Source: Thermoanaerobaculia bacterium
Lineage (GTDB): Bacteria; Acidobacteriota; Thermoanaerobaculia; Multivoradales; JAHEKO01
Direction of reading: 5' to 3'
Length of the DNA: 64,000 bases
NCBI GenBank assembly: GCA_947259195.1
Contig: CAMYLC010000172.1
Location: 36,932 to 100,931, forward strand
The notes under the pieces are model-generated. The model searched no databases. It was not told the origin of the DNA and worked only from the letters and a program-made list of their open reading frames with translations. The position numbers were made by a program, and so were the translations under genes. Below are positions 18,341-29,913 of this stretch, piece after piece. Every line of letters begins with the position of its first letter. Position 1 is the first letter of the stretch.

Positions 18341-20212
18341 CTATTGCCGGAGCGGTAGACGCACCAGGGTGGCGGGCCAAGGGCGACGACGAAAAGCATA
18401 GAGGGAGAAGGCGAGGGCTGGAGTGCGGTCGACGCTCAATCCAAGGGCAGCACCCGGCACCCCCAAGCGGCGGTCGGACTCCAGGCGCACGATCGGGTCG
18501 GTGTTGAATCCACTGGCTCGGAGCGCCTCGATGGCCCGCCGCTGCAGGTCGTTTCTCTCTAGCAGAATCGAGGTCTGGGAGAGTCTCGGCTCCAGGCGAA
18601 GCGCCTGTGCGGCCCACAGCGCGGCTTCGGGGTGGTCCGTTTGACTCACGGCCATCAGGAAGGGCGGCAGCGGTGAAAGAGGATCCAGGTCTCGGGCGGT
18701 CGACAGGGCTTGGAAGGTCCAACCGGCTGAAGCTTCCAGGCCCATGAAGCCGGCTGCGAGCCAGAGCGGTGCGATTCCCTCGGCCGCTTCAGCGGCCTGC
18801 AGGGCGAGCCGAGCCGATTCCCTGTCGACGCCATGAAGTGATCCGCGAAGCCAGGCCGTCCTGGCGCCGTATAGCGGGAAGGCGGGATCCAGGGATCTGG
18901 CCCATTCGATCTCTTCAAGAGCATGAGTCGGGGATTCGTTGGTCGCAGCGCGATCGTAGTGGACCTGCGCCAGGAGCTTCGGCAGGAGCAATGCTCCTAC
19001 GGGCAGGAGGTATAGCAGGGTAAAGAGGAGTCGTTGTCGGGAGCCACGTCTGACTGTCTCGAAGTCGGCCGCCAGAGCCGCTCCGATTGCGATGACGGCG
19101 GCTGCCGGTAGAGCGAGCACAGCGACAGGAGCGTTTCCCAGAAGGTAGAGAGCTCCGCCTGCCAGTCCGAGAAAGCAAGCTTGTTGCTCCGGGCTGGCGG
19201 TCGCTTTGCCCCTCTGCGGCCACCGTCGGACGATGAATAGCAGCCAGAGGCCCGAGCCCAGCACCAGGCCCACCATGCCGAGTTCGAAGGCCAGCTGAGC
19301 TGGCAGCGAATGGAAGTCACCGACCACCTGGCTGGGTGGGTTGACCGCCGGGTCCGGCTCGAGGAATCGAGCGATCAACCAGGGCGTCGAACCCGGCCCC
19401 CAGCCCCACGCGGGGCGCTCGGCGAGGCCGTCCCACGCGGCCCGTAGATAAAGCGCGCGTGCCTGGCTCGACGGGTCGCTGGCAGTCAAGATGCGCAGTC
19501 CCCTGGGTACCTGGCTCAGAGCCGCAAGCCCTGTAGCCGTGGCTAAGGGTAATCGAAGAGCCGGCCACCAGCAGGCTGCCAGCATGCCCTGTAGCGTCAG
19601 AGCCGCCATCCCGAGCAGAGAGCCGGTTGCCAGAATGGCACCCGAACCGATCGTCAGGGCCGCTGCCGCAAGCCAGCGGCGGACACCAGGCCGGTGGAGT
19701 CCGACCGCCGCGACAGGCAACAAGAAGACAAGCCAACCGGCCAGCAGGTTGTGGTGACCGAGAGGCATGGCGGCGCGAGGCGATTCGAGGCGGTACCATT
19801 CCGCGAGGCTCCAACCAGCCATCACCAGGACCGCCAGCGAGACGGTGTCGCCACCGATCTGGAACTGTCGGGGTTGGCGCCAGCAGCGAGCGACTCCTGC
19901 CGGGGCCAGGAGGAAAGCCGGCAGCAGGAGAGTTCCTAACATGCCCGCCCGGCTGACAGGTGACAGGTACCAGCTGATGATTGCAGCTGCGATCAGGGCC
20001 AGCGGCAGGAAGATGCCGAGGCGACGGCCCAGGCGAAGGGGATCAGGCCAGTCCGGAGCGCCGATCAGGGCCAACCAGAGCAGCGCTGCGCAGCCAACCG
20101 CACTGCCTCCGGATGTCGCGCCGCCTGGCAGTGTGCCGAACCAGAACGACAGGAGGGCCAAAAGCAGCCCCGGTACCAGGGAGAGGACTGAAGCGCCGCG
20201 GGCTGGGATCAC
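18341..20212 (-). CDS. O-antigen ligase/polymerase-like multi-pass membrane protein with C-terminal helical repeats
   Basis: Many TMs; Wzy-like segment LGHHNLLAGWLVFLLPVAAVGL and AWGWGPGSTPWL...DFHSLPAQLAFELGMVGLVL; C-terminal TPR-like region. Confidence 0.7.
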   Translation of the reverse strand: MIPARGASVLSLVPGLLLALLSFWFGTLPGGATSGGSAVGCAALLWLALIGAPDWPDPLRLGRRLGIFLPLALIAAAIISWYLSPVSRAGMLGTLLLPAFLLAPAGVARCWRQPRQFQIGGDTVSLAVLVMAGWSLAEWYRLESPRAAMPLGHHNLLAGWLVFLLPVAAVGLHRPGVRRWLAAAALTIGSGAILATGSLLGMAALTLQGMLAACWWPALRLPLATATGLAALSQVPRGLRILTASDPSSQARALYLRAAWDGLAERPAWGWGPGSTPWLIARFLEPDPAVNPPSQVVGDFHSLPAQLAFELGMVGLVLGSGLWLLFIVRRWPQRGKATASPEQQACFLGLAGGALYLLGNAPVAVLALPAAAVIAIGAALAADFETVRRGSRQRLLFTLLYLLPVGALLLPKLLAQVHYDRAATNESPTHALEEIEWARSLDPAFPLYGARTAWLRGSLHGVDRESARLALQAAEAAEGIAPLWLAAGFMGLEASAGWTFQALSTARDLDPLSPLPPFLMAVSQTDHPEAALWAAQALRLEPRLSQTSILLERNDLQRRAIEALRASGFNTDPIVRLESDRRLGVPGAALGLSVDRTPALAFSLYAFRRRPWPATLVRLPLRQ

Positions 20213-21327
20213 GGACCGGGAGCGAAGTCAGGCGAGTTGTCCTCGATGAGCAGCTCCAGGTCCAGCCTCCCGGTGCTTTCGACTGTCGGCGCGAACGAGT
20301 CTGGTCCTTGGGCGGTGCTGGATGCAGAACCGCTCCTCGAGGTCGTCGTCCGAGGGTAGGAGACAGATCCCCCGGCTTGGCCCGGCGAACGTGTCGATGA
20401 GAACTGTCCAGAAGAACCGACGGAGCCAGCGTCCTGTCCGACGTTCGTTGGGACGAGATCCTCTTCTGTGAGGACGCGGTCCGAGCCTCCTATGTCATCC
20501 TGCTCCGTCTGGCCGAGGATCCCCTCGGCCGCCGCCTCACTTCGCCCAAACGGAGAAGCCTCCTCGGGCTCCCGGTTGCCAGTGGGTCGTGCTTCGCGGA
20601 TCGGCGTCCCTTCGGTGCCAGAGCCGCCGCGGTCAACCTGGCCTGCAGGCTCATAGGGCCGGGTCACACTCAGGTCCTCCAGCGTGGATTCTGGATCGGT
20701 AGCCTGCTCCTCGAGCAGAGGTGTCGTTGGATCGGGTTCCGAGGTCGGGATCAACAACTCGGCCACGTCTCCCGGCCTCTCGTACAGCCGGGGTGCCTGA
20801 GTCGCTTCGGATTTCGCGAGGTAGAGGCGCAGCTGGGATTCGGTGAGGTAGCGATTTTCGATGATGTGGGGATTGATTGCCGGAGAAGCGAGCGCGGGTC
20901 GCAGGGCGAGAGCCCTGGTGTAGAAGTCCACCGCCTGGCTTCGACGTCCTGCCGAGGCGCTGAGCGTTCCCAACTGGTAATAAGACCAGGCATGATAAGG
21001 GTCCAGCTCGAGCACCTGGTGAAGCTCATTCGTCGCCTGTTTGGTGCGACCCTGCTCGATGAGCACTAGGGCCAAATTGTACCGGGTCGTGGTGTTGTCA
21101 GGATTGATCTCGAGGGAGCCACGGTAGGCTTCCTCCGCCGCGTCGAGGTTTCCTGCCAGAACCAGGAGGTTGCCGAGATCGTTCAAGATCTCGGGGTCGT
21201 TCGGATGCTGGGAAGCCTGGGCTTGCTGCGCCGCGAGAGCTTCGAGCAGATTGGGGGGCGCAGCCGCTTGGGAGGCCGGAGCCCAGACGAGCAGAGCAAC
21301 GACGGTGACAAGAATAGATAGACGCAC
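20209..21327 (-). CDS. TPR repeat protein with signal peptide
   Basis: Signal sequence, then TPRs (EILNDLGNLLVLAGNLDAAEEAYRGSLEINPDNTTTRYNLALVLIEQGRTKQATNELHQVLELDPYHAWSYYQLG). Overlaps the next gene's start by 4 nt. Confidence 0.85.
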   Translation of the reverse strand: MRLSILVTVVALLVWAPASQAAAPPNLLEALAAQQAQASQHPNDPEILNDLGNLLVLAGNLDAAEEAYRGSLEINPDNTTTRYNLALVLIEQGRTKQATNELHQVLELDPYHAWSYYQLGTLSASAGRRSQAVDFYTRALALRPALASPAINPHIIENRYLTESQLRLYLAKSEATQAPRLYERPGDVAELLIPTSEPDPTTPLLEEQATDPESTLEDLSVTRPYEPAGQVDRGGSGTEGTPIREARPTGNREPEEASPFGRSEAAAEGILGQTEQDDIGGSDRVLTEEDLVPTNVGQDAGSVGSSGQFSSTRSPGQAGGSVSYPRTTTSRSGSASSTAQGPDSFAPTVESTGRLDLELLIEDNSPDFAPGP

Positions 21328-21478
21328 AACCCTCTCCTTCCGGTCATGGAACGCCGCTTGACGGCCTGCGACCCCCCGCAGAGGCTGCGAGGCGGGGTCA
21401 CGCGTTGCGCGGCACCTCGGTCGATGGTAGCACGAGCTCGAGAGGCAATGAGGCGTGGCTGCTTTCTGTCGGGTTCAC

Positions 21479-22453
21479 TCAGCGGGTAAGACCCTGCCGG
21501 CCGAGCCAGTCGTCGTTCAGCTTGGAGAGGTACCGCTCACCCGAATCGGGGAAGAGAGTCACCACCAGGGCTTCTTCCGGGAGGGGCTCGGCGATTCGGC
21601 GCGCTGCCACTGCGGCGGCGCTTCCCGAGGATCCGGTGAAGATGGCTTCACGGCGCGACAACTCGAACACGGCCTTGTAAGCGCTGTGGTCGTCGACCGA
21701 AACGACCTCGTCGATGGTGTCCATCCAAACGCTCTCTGGCAGCAGATCCTCGCCGATGCCGTCGATCAGGTATGGGCGAATCTGTTCCTTGGGGGGCAGT
21801 TCTCCACGTTCCTTGAAGTACCGGTACACGCTGCCGACCGGATCCACCCCGATGACACGAATCTCGGGGTTCTGTTCCTTGAGGAATCGGGCTACGCCGC
21901 TGATCGTGCCACCGGTGCCGATTCCCGCTACCCAATGGGTAATCCTGCCTTGCGTCTGCCGCCAGATCTCTGGACCGGTGGTTTGATAGTGGGCTTCGGG
22001 GTTGGCCTGGTTGTAGTACTGGTAGGGCAGAAAGGCGCCCCGCTCGTCTCGGATACGCTCCGCTGTCTTGTAGTAGGAGCTCGGATCCTCGGGTTCGACA
22101 TCGGCGGGACAGATGATCACCTCGACCCCGTAAGCCTCCAGCAACGTGATCTTCTCCAACGGGATTTTGTCCGTCACCGTGCACACCACAGGATAGCCTT
22201 TGAGGATCGCCGCCATGGCCAGGCCGAGCCCCGTGTTGCCGGAGGTCGGTTCCACGATGGTGTCCCCCGGGCGCAGCTGGCCTGCCTCCTCGGCTGCTTC
22301 GATCATCGCCCGTCCGATTCGATCCTTGACGCTCCCGCCGGGGTTGAAGTACTCGAGCTTTGCCGCCAAGGAGGCGGGGCCCGGGAAGAACCGATCCAAA
22401 CGGACCAACGGAGTATTGCCCAGGGTGCAGAGTATGTTGTCGTGGATTCTCAT
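21479..22453 (-). CDS. PLP-dependent cysteine synthase / cystathionine beta-synthase
   Basis: LGNTPLVRLDRFFPG, NPGGSVKDRIGRAMIEAAE, VEPTSGNTGLGLAMAAILKGY, GIGTGGTISGVARFLKEQNP. True start at ATG 22453; the track ORF is over-extended to 22732. Confidence 0.92.
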   Translation of the reverse strand: MRIHDNILCTLGNTPLVRLDRFFPGPASLAAKLEYFNPGGSVKDRIGRAMIEAAEEAGQLRPGDTIVEPTSGNTGLGLAMAAILKGYPVVCTVTDKIPLEKITLLEAYGVEVIICPADVEPEDPSSYYKTAERIRDERGAFLPYQYYNQANPEAHYQTTGPEIWRQTQGRITHWVAGIGTGGTISGVARFLKEQNPEIRVIGVDPVGSVYRYFKERGELPPKEQIRPYLIDGIGEDLLPESVWMDTIDEVVSVDDHSAYKAVFELSRREAIFTGSSGSAAAVAARRIAEPLPEEALVVTLFPDSGERYLSKLNDDWLGRQGLTR

Positions 22454-22600
22454 AGAATCGGTAGACTGCCAGTGCAGCTGAGCTCCGCCATCGACTAGGG
22501 TCGGCAATCTAGCACACGGGAGAGCGGTGGCGGTTCCTTCTCCCCCATCGGGAAGACAGCAAAAGCGCTGGCGGAGGCGAGACGACTCAAGGAGGCGGGT

Positions 22601-23689
22601 ATGTTTGGAATCGCATTTCGATCGACTATGCGGAGTTTTGGCCCTGTGCTCGGCACTTCGCTCACGATCCTCTCGATGGTGGAGTCGAGCTGGGCCGAGA
22701 CCGACGCCTCTTCCGCAGACCGCGAAACCCATTTTGGGGTTGTTCGCCAGCTGACCTTTGGAGGGGAGAACGCCGAGGCCTATTGGTCACCCGATGGCAG
22801 TGAGCTGATCCTGCAGTCGACGCGAGATCCCTACGGGTGCGACCAGATCTTCAGACTCGCGGTCGAAGGCGCCGCGGAGCCGATTCTCGTTTCGACCGGC
22901 AAGGGCAGGACTACCTGCTCCTATTTCGCGGCTGACGGTCAGAGGGTCCTGTACTCGTCGACACATCTCGAGAGCCCCGCCTGCCCACCCGCTCCTGATC
23001 GCTCGCAGGGCTATGTCTGGCCGCTCTACGACAGTATGGACATCTTCAGCGCCAGGACCGACGGCTCGGATCTTCGACGGCTCACCGATTCGGGTTCCTA
23101 CGACGCCGAGGCTACGGTCTGCAGCCGGGACGGCTCGATCATCTTCACTTCCACGCGGGACGGTGACCTCGATCTCTATTCCATGGACGCCGACGGTGGC
23201 AATGTCCAGCGGCTCACCGAGACGCCGGGCTACGACGGCGGAGCGTTCTTTTCGGCCGACTGCACCAAGATCGTCTGGCGGGCTTCGAGACCCGCTGCCG
23301 GTGAAGAGCTGGAGGATTACCAGCGCCTGCTGTCGCAGAATCTGGTCCGTCCCTCCAAGTTGGAGGTCTTCGTGGCCAATGCCGACGGCAGCGATGTGCG
23401 ACAGGTCACCGAGCTGGGCGCTGCGTCGTTTGCGCCGTTTCTTTTTCCCTCGGGCGACCGGATTCTCTTTTCCACCAATCACGGCGATCCCGCGGGCCGC
23501 GAGTTCGATATCTGGGCGATCAACGTCGACGGGAGTGATCTCGAGCAGATCACCTTCAGCCCAGGGTTCGACGGCTTCCCGATGTTCTCCCCTGACGGCT
23601 CGAGGCTCGCCTTCGCCTCCAACCGGAATCAACAGAAGCCTGGCGAGACCAACGTCTTCGTGGCCGACTGGGTAGAGAGTCCGAAATAG
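22601..23689 (+). CDS. TolB-like / PD40 WD40-type beta-propeller protein
   Basis: Repeated propeller motifs (AYWSPDGSELILQSTRD, ICGS-like SRDGSIIFTSTRDGDLDLYSMDADGGNVQRLTETPGYDGGAFFS, FPMFSPDGSRLAFASNRN). Confidence 0.85.
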   Translation: MFGIAFRSTMRSFGPVLGTSLTILSMVESSWAETDASSADRETHFGVVRQLTFGGENAEAYWSPDGSELILQSTRDPYGCDQIFRLAVEGAAEPILVSTGKGRTTCSYFAADGQRVLYSSTHLESPACPPAPDRSQGYVWPLYDSMDIFSARTDGSDLRRLTDSGSYDAEATVCSRDGSIIFTSTRDGDLDLYSMDADGGNVQRLTETPGYDGGAFFSADCTKIVWRASRPAAGEELEDYQRLLSQNLVRPSKLEVFVANADGSDVRQVTELGAASFAPFLFPSGDRILFSTNHGDPAGREFDIWAINVDGSDLEQITFSPGFDGFPMFSPDGSRLAFASNRNQQKPGETNVFVADWVESPK

Positions 23690-23721
23690 AAGCGGATCAT
23701 CGTGCCGATAGTCACCTTTTC

Positions 23722-24660
23722 ATGTCCTTGAGAGGCCATGCGTGGACCATGGGCGCATACCTGCGGCGCTGGCTTCGCCCACCGAGTCCACCGCCCTCGG
23801 AAGCTTGGGCCGGCGTTGTCGAAGATCCTCGTCGGGGATCGTTACGCCTGACAGGTAGGTTGAGCCGGGTCGAGGCGGCAGAGGGCCTGGTCGTCTTGGT
23901 TCATGGCCTCGGAGGTTGTGCAGATAGTTCCTACCTCGTTGCCGGCGCCGAGGCCTGCCTTGCGGCTGGTCTCTCGTGCTTGCGACTCAATCTGCGAGGA
24001 GCGGATCGTCGCGGAGAGGATGTCTATCACGCCGGTCTCACGGCCGATCTGCGAGCGGCGGTGAGGAGTGATGTCGCTCGTTCCCACCGCCGGGTCTGGG
24101 TGATCGGTTACTCGATGGGGGGGCACATCGGATTGCGCTTGGCGGTCGATGACGAGGACCCACCGATTCGGGCGGTTGCTGCCGTCTGCCCTCCCGTCGA
24201 CCTGCTGGCGACGGCCAGATTGTTGGACAGTCCTTCTCGCTGGGCCTACAGAACCTACCTCCTGCGTCAACTCACCGAGATCTACGCTGAGGTGGCTCGC
24301 CGCCACCCTGACGGTCCGTCGGTGAAAGACGTGGCGGCAGTCCGCTCGTTCCTGGAGTTTGACAGTCTGGTTATCGCACCCCGCTATGGCTTTCGCGACG
24401 CTCTGGACTACTATCGGCAGGCCAGTGTCGGTCCCCTACTGCCCAGACTGCGGGTACGCAGTCTGATCGTCGCCGCTGCCGAAGACCCAATGGTCCCCGC
24501 CGAGAGCCTCGAGCAGGCTCTCGAGGCGCCATCCGAGAATCTGCAAGTGGTCTGGAGCTCGCGGGGTGGCCATCTGGCGTTGCCTCGCTCCCTGGAGATT
24601 TGCCAGGAGGATGGCAAACCTTGGGAATCTCAGGTCGTAGAATGGCTACGGCAGCACTAG
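23722..24660 (+). CDS. alpha/beta hydrolase (YheT-like)
   Basis: LVVLVHGLGGCADSSYL, CLRLNLRGADRRGEDVYHAGLTADLRAAV, VIGYSMGGHIGLRLAV. Confidence 0.85.
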   Translation: MSLRGHAWTMGAYLRRWLRPPSPPPSEAWAGVVEDPRRGSLRLTGRLSRVEAAEGLVVLVHGLGGCADSSYLVAGAEACLAAGLSCLRLNLRGADRRGEDVYHAGLTADLRAAVRSDVARSHRRVWVIGYSMGGHIGLRLAVDDEDPPIRAVAAVCPPVDLLATARLLDSPSRWAYRTYLLRQLTEIYAEVARRHPDGPSVKDVAAVRSFLEFDSLVIAPRYGFRDALDYYRQASVGPLLPRLRVRSLIVAAAEDPMVPAESLEQALEAPSENLQVVWSSRGGHLALPRSLEICQEDGKPWESQVVEWLRQH

Positions 24661-24715
24661 CCCGCTGAAAACTTGGGGATCAAGCTGCCCTGTTGCGGTA
24701 TCCTCGACTAGCGAA

Positions 24716-25420
24716 ATGCTCTCTCCTGACTCTCGGCTCCGTTGGTTGGCTCCCAACCTGATTACGGCGGCGAACATCACCGCCGGGTTTCTCTCAATGC
24801 TGGCAGCAGCCGAGGGGCGGTTCGAAACCGCCGTGTACCTTCTGATGCTGGCTGTTCTTCTGGATCTATTCGACGGCAAGGTAGCTCGGCGACTGAAGGT
24901 CACGAGTGAATTCGGGCAAGAGATGGATAGCTTCAGCGATGCCGTGAGCTTCTGTGCGGCGCCCGCTTTCCTGGCCCATGCGGCGATTCTGCGGTCGTTG
25001 GGAGCGATGGGTGTGATCGTATCCTTGATCTATCTACTGGCCGGAGTTCTTCGACTGGCACGCTTCAACCTGACATCCGACGCCCATGGCAAGGCTCGGT
25101 CGACGACCGGAGTTCCGACGCCGGTCGGGGCCGGCTATGTCATGGCACTGGTGTTGATGAGGGATCAGATCCCGGCCCTCGCGGCCGCTCTGGTACTGCT
25201 GATCCTGGCGGGCCTCATGATCTCGCGTCTGCAGCTGCCCGAGTTTCGCGGCAAAAGTAGCGTTACAGTGGCCCTTCTGGTGGGGATGCTCAACTACTTT
25301 GCTGTGGTGGCTTGGCCCAACTGGTACACAGTGGTTTGGTGGAATCTCTGGAATGTAGTCATTCTTCTGGTGGCCAAGAGCGAGGATCGACGATTCCAGG
25401 AAGCTGGCTCGGCTTCATGA
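24716..25420 (+). CDS. pssA: CDP-diacylglycerol--serine O-phosphatidyltransferase
   Basis: CDP-alcohol phosphatidyltransferase motif ([29 protein letters not shown]), [15 protein letters not shown]. Confidence 0.9.
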   Translation: MLSPDSRLRWLAPNLITAANITAGFLSMLAAAEGRFETAVYLLMLAVLLDLFDGKVARRLKVTSEFGQEMDSFSDAVSFCAAPAFLAHAAILRSLGAMGVIVSLIYLLAGVLRLARFNLTSDAHGKARSTTGVPTPVGAGYVMALVLMRDQIPALAAALVLLILAGLMISRLQLPEFRGKSSVTVALLVGMLNYFAVVAWPNWYTVVWWNLWNVVILLVAKSEDRRFQEAGSAS

Positions 25421-27702
25421 AAGCCGACCAGCCGGGCAGCAACCGGCTCGCTGCCGAGACCAGTCCCTATCTTCTGCTGCACAAGTCGAACCCCGTGGAG
25501 TGGTATCCGTGGGGTGAGGAGGCTCTAGCCAGGGCGAAGCGGGAGGATAGACCGATCTTTCTGTCGGTCGGATACTCGACCTGCTACTGGTGTCACGTGA
25601 TGGAACGGGAGTCCTTCTCTGACCCGGCGATCGCCGAGAAGATGAACCGGGACTTCGTGTGCATCAAAGTGGACCGGGAGGAGAGGCCCGACCTCGACGA
25701 GATCTACATGCTGGCGACGCAGATCCTCACGCACCAAGGCGGATGGCCCAATTCCGTCTTTCTGACGCCGGAGCTGCGGCCCTTTTACGCCGGCACCTAT
25801 TTCCCACCTCGGGATCTCCCCGGGCGCCCTGGTTTTGTCACTGTGCTGGACTCTTTGTCAGAGGCCTGGCGAAGTCGACGCCAGGACGTCGAGGAGCAGG
25901 CCGAGAGCGTTGCAGGGGCGATGCAGCACCACCTCGTGGGCGACAGTGGAGAGCTTGCCGGATCGTCGGAGCCGCCACCGATAGACAGAGTACTGCGCGA
26001 TCTGGAGCGCCACTTCGACCGCCGTTGGGGCGGCTTCGGAGGCGCGCCCAAGTTTCCGACGGCGGCCAATCTTCTGTTGCTGCTGGAGGTGGCAGAGTCC
26101 GACGCCTCGGCTGGGCGAATGTTGTCGAAGACCTTGGACAACATGGCGCGCGGTGGCATCTTCGATCAACTGGCTGGTGGCTTCCATCGGTATTCCACCG
26201 ATGCGGAGTGGAGGGTTCCCCACTTCGAGAAGATGCTCTACGACAACGGTCTTCTGCTCGAGGTCTACGCGCGGCAATGGGCTCGCGCGGCCGACCCGGA
26301 AGCGGCTCGGATCGCACGGCAGATCGCCGAGTTTCTCGCCACCGAGATGACGTCACCAGAGGGCGCGTTCTGGAGCGCCATCGATGCGGAAACGCACGGC
26401 CGCGAAGGTGCCTACTACGTCTGGCAGCGCGAGGAGCTGCTGGCGGCTCTGGGCAACGAGGACTTCGGCTTCCTGGCGCCGTTGTTCGGGTTCGAGGGGC
26501 CACCCTTCTTCGAAGCGGATAGTTACGTGCTGCATCTGCCCGCAAGCGTTGACGATCAAGCTCTGCGGCGGCGGCTGGCGCGCGCGGATTTGTTGGCTCA
26601 GATCCAACCCCTGAGAGCGGCGTTGCTGGCAGCTCGCAGCCAGCGCCGGCGGCCGGCGACCGACGACAAGATTCTGGCCGACTGGAACGGTCTGGCGATC
26701 TCTGGCCTGGCGACCGCTGGGCGTCTGCTGCCCGACGAAGAGATGACGAATCGGGCTTCGGCTGCGGCGGAGTTCGTATTGGCGAGAATGCGTCCTGGAG
26801 GTGGCCCCCTGCAGCACATGTGGCGCCAAGGACTGGCACGAGTCGGAGCTTTCCTCGCCGACTACGCCTTCCTGATCCGGGGATTGTTGGAGCTTCACGA
26901 TTCCACGGGTGAGAGCCGTTGGCTGGTGGAAGCCCTGAGTTTGGCCGAGGAGCAGGAGCAGCGGCTCGGCGATCCGGCAGGTGGCTACTACGTGGCGGCA
27001 GCGAGCGACGAGTTGCCATTCCGCAGCAAGGAGATCTTCGACGGGGCCCTGCCAAGCGGCAATGGGATCGCCGTGCAGAATCTCCTGAGGCTGACGGAGG
27101 TCAGTGGAGATAGGCAATGGCTGGAGCGGGCGCACGAGTCGATAGGTAGCTTCTCGGCCCTGCTCGAGCAGCGGCCGGCGGCTGTCAAGACGCTATTGGT
27201 GGCTTCCCATCGGTACCGGCGAATGGGATCCTACGAGTCGCGGGCTGTTGTTGCGGACGAGCGGGTCGGTGCCACCGAAGACTCGTTCGACCTGGCAAGA
27301 GAGTCCCGGCAGGCAGTGTCGGCAGCGTTGGCGACCGGTACGGCCGACCATGAGGGTTGGCGACCGTTTCGATTGGAGCTTCTCATCGAGAAGGGATGGC
27401 ACGTCATCGCACCCGATGGAGGCGGGTTCGCTCGACCCCTGAGCCTGGTTGGTGAAGCGGTAGAGATCCGAGGCCTGCGATGGCCCGTGGCAGAGTGGTT
27501 GCGTAGCTCGGGGTCGTTCGAAGCGGCTCCTGTCTACACCGGGCTGGTTCAGGTCAGTGGGCAACTTCGGTACTCTTCATCGGCCCGGGCTCGGTTGAGG
27601 TTGGAGGTTCAGCCCTGTGACGATCGACGTTGCCTGGCCAGGGTGCGAGTCGAACTGCCGTTGGACGAGGCCCTCGATCTGGAGCCGGAGGCCGACGATT
27701 GA
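25417..27702 (+). CDS. thioredoxin domain-containing protein (DUF255/YyaL/SPATA20 family) with C-terminal DsbD-alpha/DsbC-like extension
   Basis: [62 protein letters not shown] at 25417 overlaps the pssA stop (ATGA). The last ~110 aa ([20 protein letters not shown]...[19 protein letters not shown]) resemble DsbD N-terminal-type domains. Confidence 0.9.
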   Translation: MKADQPGSNRLAAETSPYLLLHKSNPVEWYPWGEEALARAKREDRPIFLSVGYSTCYWCHVMERESFSDPAIAEKMNRDFVCIKVDREERPDLDEIYMLATQILTHQGGWPNSVFLTPELRPFYAGTYFPPRDLPGRPGFVTVLDSLSEAWRSRRQDVEEQAESVAGAMQHHLVGDSGELAGSSEPPPIDRVLRDLERHFDRRWGGFGGAPKFPTAANLLLLLEVAESDASAGRMLSKTLDNMARGGIFDQLAGGFHRYSTDAEWRVPHFEKMLYDNGLLLEVYARQWARAADPEAARIARQIAEFLATEMTSPEGAFWSAIDAETHGREGAYYVWQREELLAALGNEDFGFLAPLFGFEGPPFFEADSYVLHLPASVDDQALRRRLARADLLAQIQPLRAALLAARSQRRRPATDDKILADWNGLAISGLATAGRLLPDEEMTNRASAAAEFVLARMRPGGGPLQHMWRQGLARVGAFLADYAFLIRGLLELHDSTGESRWLVEALSLAEEQEQRLGDPAGGYYVAAASDELPFRSKEIFDGALPSGNGIAVQNLLRLTEVSGDRQWLERAHESIGSFSALLEQRPAAVKTLLVASHRYRRMGSYESRAVVADERVGATEDSFDLARESRQAVSAALATGTADHEGWRPFRLELLIEKGWHVIAPDGGGFARPLSLVGEAVEIRGLRWPVAEWLRSSGSFEAAPVYTGLVQVSGQLRYSSSARARLRLEVQPCDDRRCLARVRVELPLDEALDLEPEADD

Positions 27703-27767
27703 CAGCCCCACGGTCTGGCGGGTCACATTGAGACAGCTACGGGAGCGGGCTATACTGAGTGACTGAT

Positions 27768-29135
27768 ATGAGATCTTCCTTCTTCACTCGCGGTTCCTCT
27801 GTCTCGAGGTTGTTGGCTGCCTTTGGCCTGCTTCTCGCCGGGACCCTGTTGTGGGCGGCCGACTCGGAGCCGGCGGCCGACGTCGAGCGAGTGGTGGTAC
27901 TGGTCCGGGTGGATTCCATCATCCATCCGGTCGCCGAGGAGTTCCTTGTTGACTCCCTGGCCCGGGCCGATGATCTTGGGGCCGAGGCTTTCGTGCTCGA
28001 GTTATCGACTCCCGGCGGGCTGCTCACTTCCACGCGGAATATCTTCACCGCAATGCTCGAGGCCGAGACTCCGGTGGTCGTGTTCGTTTCTCCACGCGGC
28101 TCGCAGGCGGCTTCCGCCGGATTCTTCCTTCTCATGGCGGCCGATGTAGCTGCCATGGCGCCGGGCACAAATACCGGGGCAGCTCACCCCGTGGGCGGCC
28201 AGGGCGAGGAGATCGAGGGCCCGATGGGCGAAAAGGTGGAGAAGGATGCGGCCGCCACGATCCGCTCGCTGGCCACCCGCAGTGGTCGCAACGCCGAGCT
28301 GGCCGAGGAGGCAGTCCTGGAGAGTCGATCCTTCACTGCCGATGAGGCCCTGGAGTCCGGCCTTGTCGACATCCTCGCGGCCAACCTCCAAGAGCTTCTG
28401 CAAGAGTTGGACGGCACGGAAGTGAGTAGAGAAGGACGCGATACTGTCGTTCTGCAAACGGCAAGTGCCAGGGTGGAGAGACTGGAGATGTCGGGCTTCC
28501 AGAAGTTTCTCTCGACCATCGCTCATCCCAACATCGCCTACATTCTGATGACTCTCGGTGGTCTGGGTCTCTACTTCGAGTTGTCGAATCCAGGTGCCGT
28601 CCTGCCTGGAGTGGTGGGCGGTATATGCCTGATTCTGGCCTTCTTCGCCCTGTCGGTGCTGCCGGTGAACTACGCGGGAGTCGCGCTCATCATCCTGGCG
28701 ATGATCTTCTTCATCGCCGAGATCAAGGTCACCAGCTATGGACTGCTGACCGTAGCTGGTGTGATCTCGTTGATTCTCGGCTCCTTGATGCTGTTCAAGA
28801 GCGCGGATCCGGCGATTCGGGTGAGCCTGGAGTTGATCATCAGCATGGCGGTATTCACGCTGGTCGTGGTCACATTCCTGGTTTCAATGGTAATTCGCTC
28901 CCACCGTGCGCAGGTGGCTACCGGCGCCGAGGGCTTGCTTCACAAGCACGGAGTAACGCGGACGCAGGTCGGCCGCCGTGGCAAGGTGTTCGTGCACGGT
29001 GAGATCTGGAATGCGTCGGCGGACGAGGAGATCCCCGCCGGGTCTCCGGTAGAGATAGTCTCTGTTGACGGTCTGACGTTGCGTGTGCGACTGGAAACAG
29101 GGCAGACACTGCAAAGCAATGGGGAGGGAACATGA
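27768..29135 (+). CDS. NfeD-type membrane-bound ClpP-class serine protease
   Basis: [65 protein letters not shown], then TM and OB-fold. GTG 27759 is an alternative start. Confidence 0.92.
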   Translation: MRSSFFTRGSSVSRLLAAFGLLLAGTLLWAADSEPAADVERVVVLVRVDSIIHPVAEEFLVDSLARADDLGAEAFVLELSTPGGLLTSTRNIFTAMLEAETPVVVFVSPRGSQAASAGFFLLMAADVAAMAPGTNTGAAHPVGGQGEEIEGPMGEKVEKDAAATIRSLATRSGRNAELAEEAVLESRSFTADEALESGLVDILAANLQELLQELDGTEVSREGRDTVVLQTASARVERLEMSGFQKFLSTIAHPNIAYILMTLGGLGLYFELSNPGAVLPGVVGGICLILAFFALSVLPVNYAGVALIILAMIFFIAEIKVTSYGLLTVAGVISLILGSLMLFKSADPAIRVSLELIISMAVFTLVVVTFLVSMVIRSHRAQVATGAEGLLHKHGVTRTQVGRRGKVFVHGEIWNASADEEIPAGSPVEIVSVDGLTLRVRLETGQTLQSNGEGT

Positions 29136-29887
29136 CGCTCTACGGTCTGATTTTCGTGGTCTTTCTGGGGATAGTCTTCCTGAGCCGCTGGATCAACATC
29201 CTGAACGAGTACGAGCGGGCCGTCATTTTTCGGCTCGGTCGCCTCTTGCCTCAGACCAAGGGTCCCGGTCTGGTGTTGATCTTCTGGCCCATCGACAAGA
29301 TGGTGAAGATCTCCTTGCGGACGGTGGTTCACGATGTGCCTTCCCAGGACGTGATCACCAAGGACAACGTTTCGGTGAAGGTCAACGCGGTGGTCTACTT
29401 CCGGGTCATGGACCCGACCAAGGCCGTAGTTGAAGTGGAGAACTATCTGTTTGCCACCAGCCAGATGGCACAGACGACTTTGCGCTCGGTCCTGGGGCAG
29501 GCTGAGCTGGACGAGCTGCTCTCCGAGCGTGAGAAGCTGAATGAACAGCTCCAGGCGATCATCGATGCCCACACGGACCCATGGGGCGTAAAGGTCTCGT
29601 CGGTCGAGGTCAAGCACGTCGATCTGCCGCAGGAAATGCAGCGGGCGATGGCTAAGCAGGCCGAAGCCGAGCGCGAGAAGCGGGCCAAGATCATCCACGC
29701 CGAAGGCGAGAGCCAGGCTTCTCACCGCCTGGCTGAGGCTGCAGAAACCATCAGTCAGAATCCCACTACGCTGCAGCTGCGCTACCTCCAGACGTTGACC
29801 GAGATCGCTGCCGAGCAGAACTCGACGATCCTCTTCCCGATTCCGATCGATCTCATCAAGGCATTCATGCCGCAGTCCGACAAATAG
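29132..29887 (+). CDS. slipin/stomatin family (SPFH/Band 7) protein
   Basis: [86 protein letters not shown] overlap with nfeD. Confidence 0.95.
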   Translation: MTLYGLIFVVFLGIVFLSRWINILNEYERAVIFRLGRLLPQTKGPGLVLIFWPIDKMVKISLRTVVHDVPSQDVITKDNVSVKVNAVVYFRVMDPTKAVVEVENYLFATSQMAQTTLRSVLGQAELDELLSEREKLNEQLQAIIDAHTDPWGVKVSSVEVKHVDLPQEMQRAMAKQAEAEREKRAKIIHAEGESQASHRLAEAAETISQNPTTLQLRYLQTLTEIAAEQNSTILFPIPIDLIKAFMPQSDK

Positions 29888-29913
29888 TCATCTCTGGCGG
29901 AGTCGATCGAGCC

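Noticed and set aside
21370-21399. GC-rich imperfect hairpin between the cysteine synthase-like and TPR genes as a terminator
   Set aside because: The arms need a 2-nt bulge and there is no U-tract on either strand; not enough evidence.
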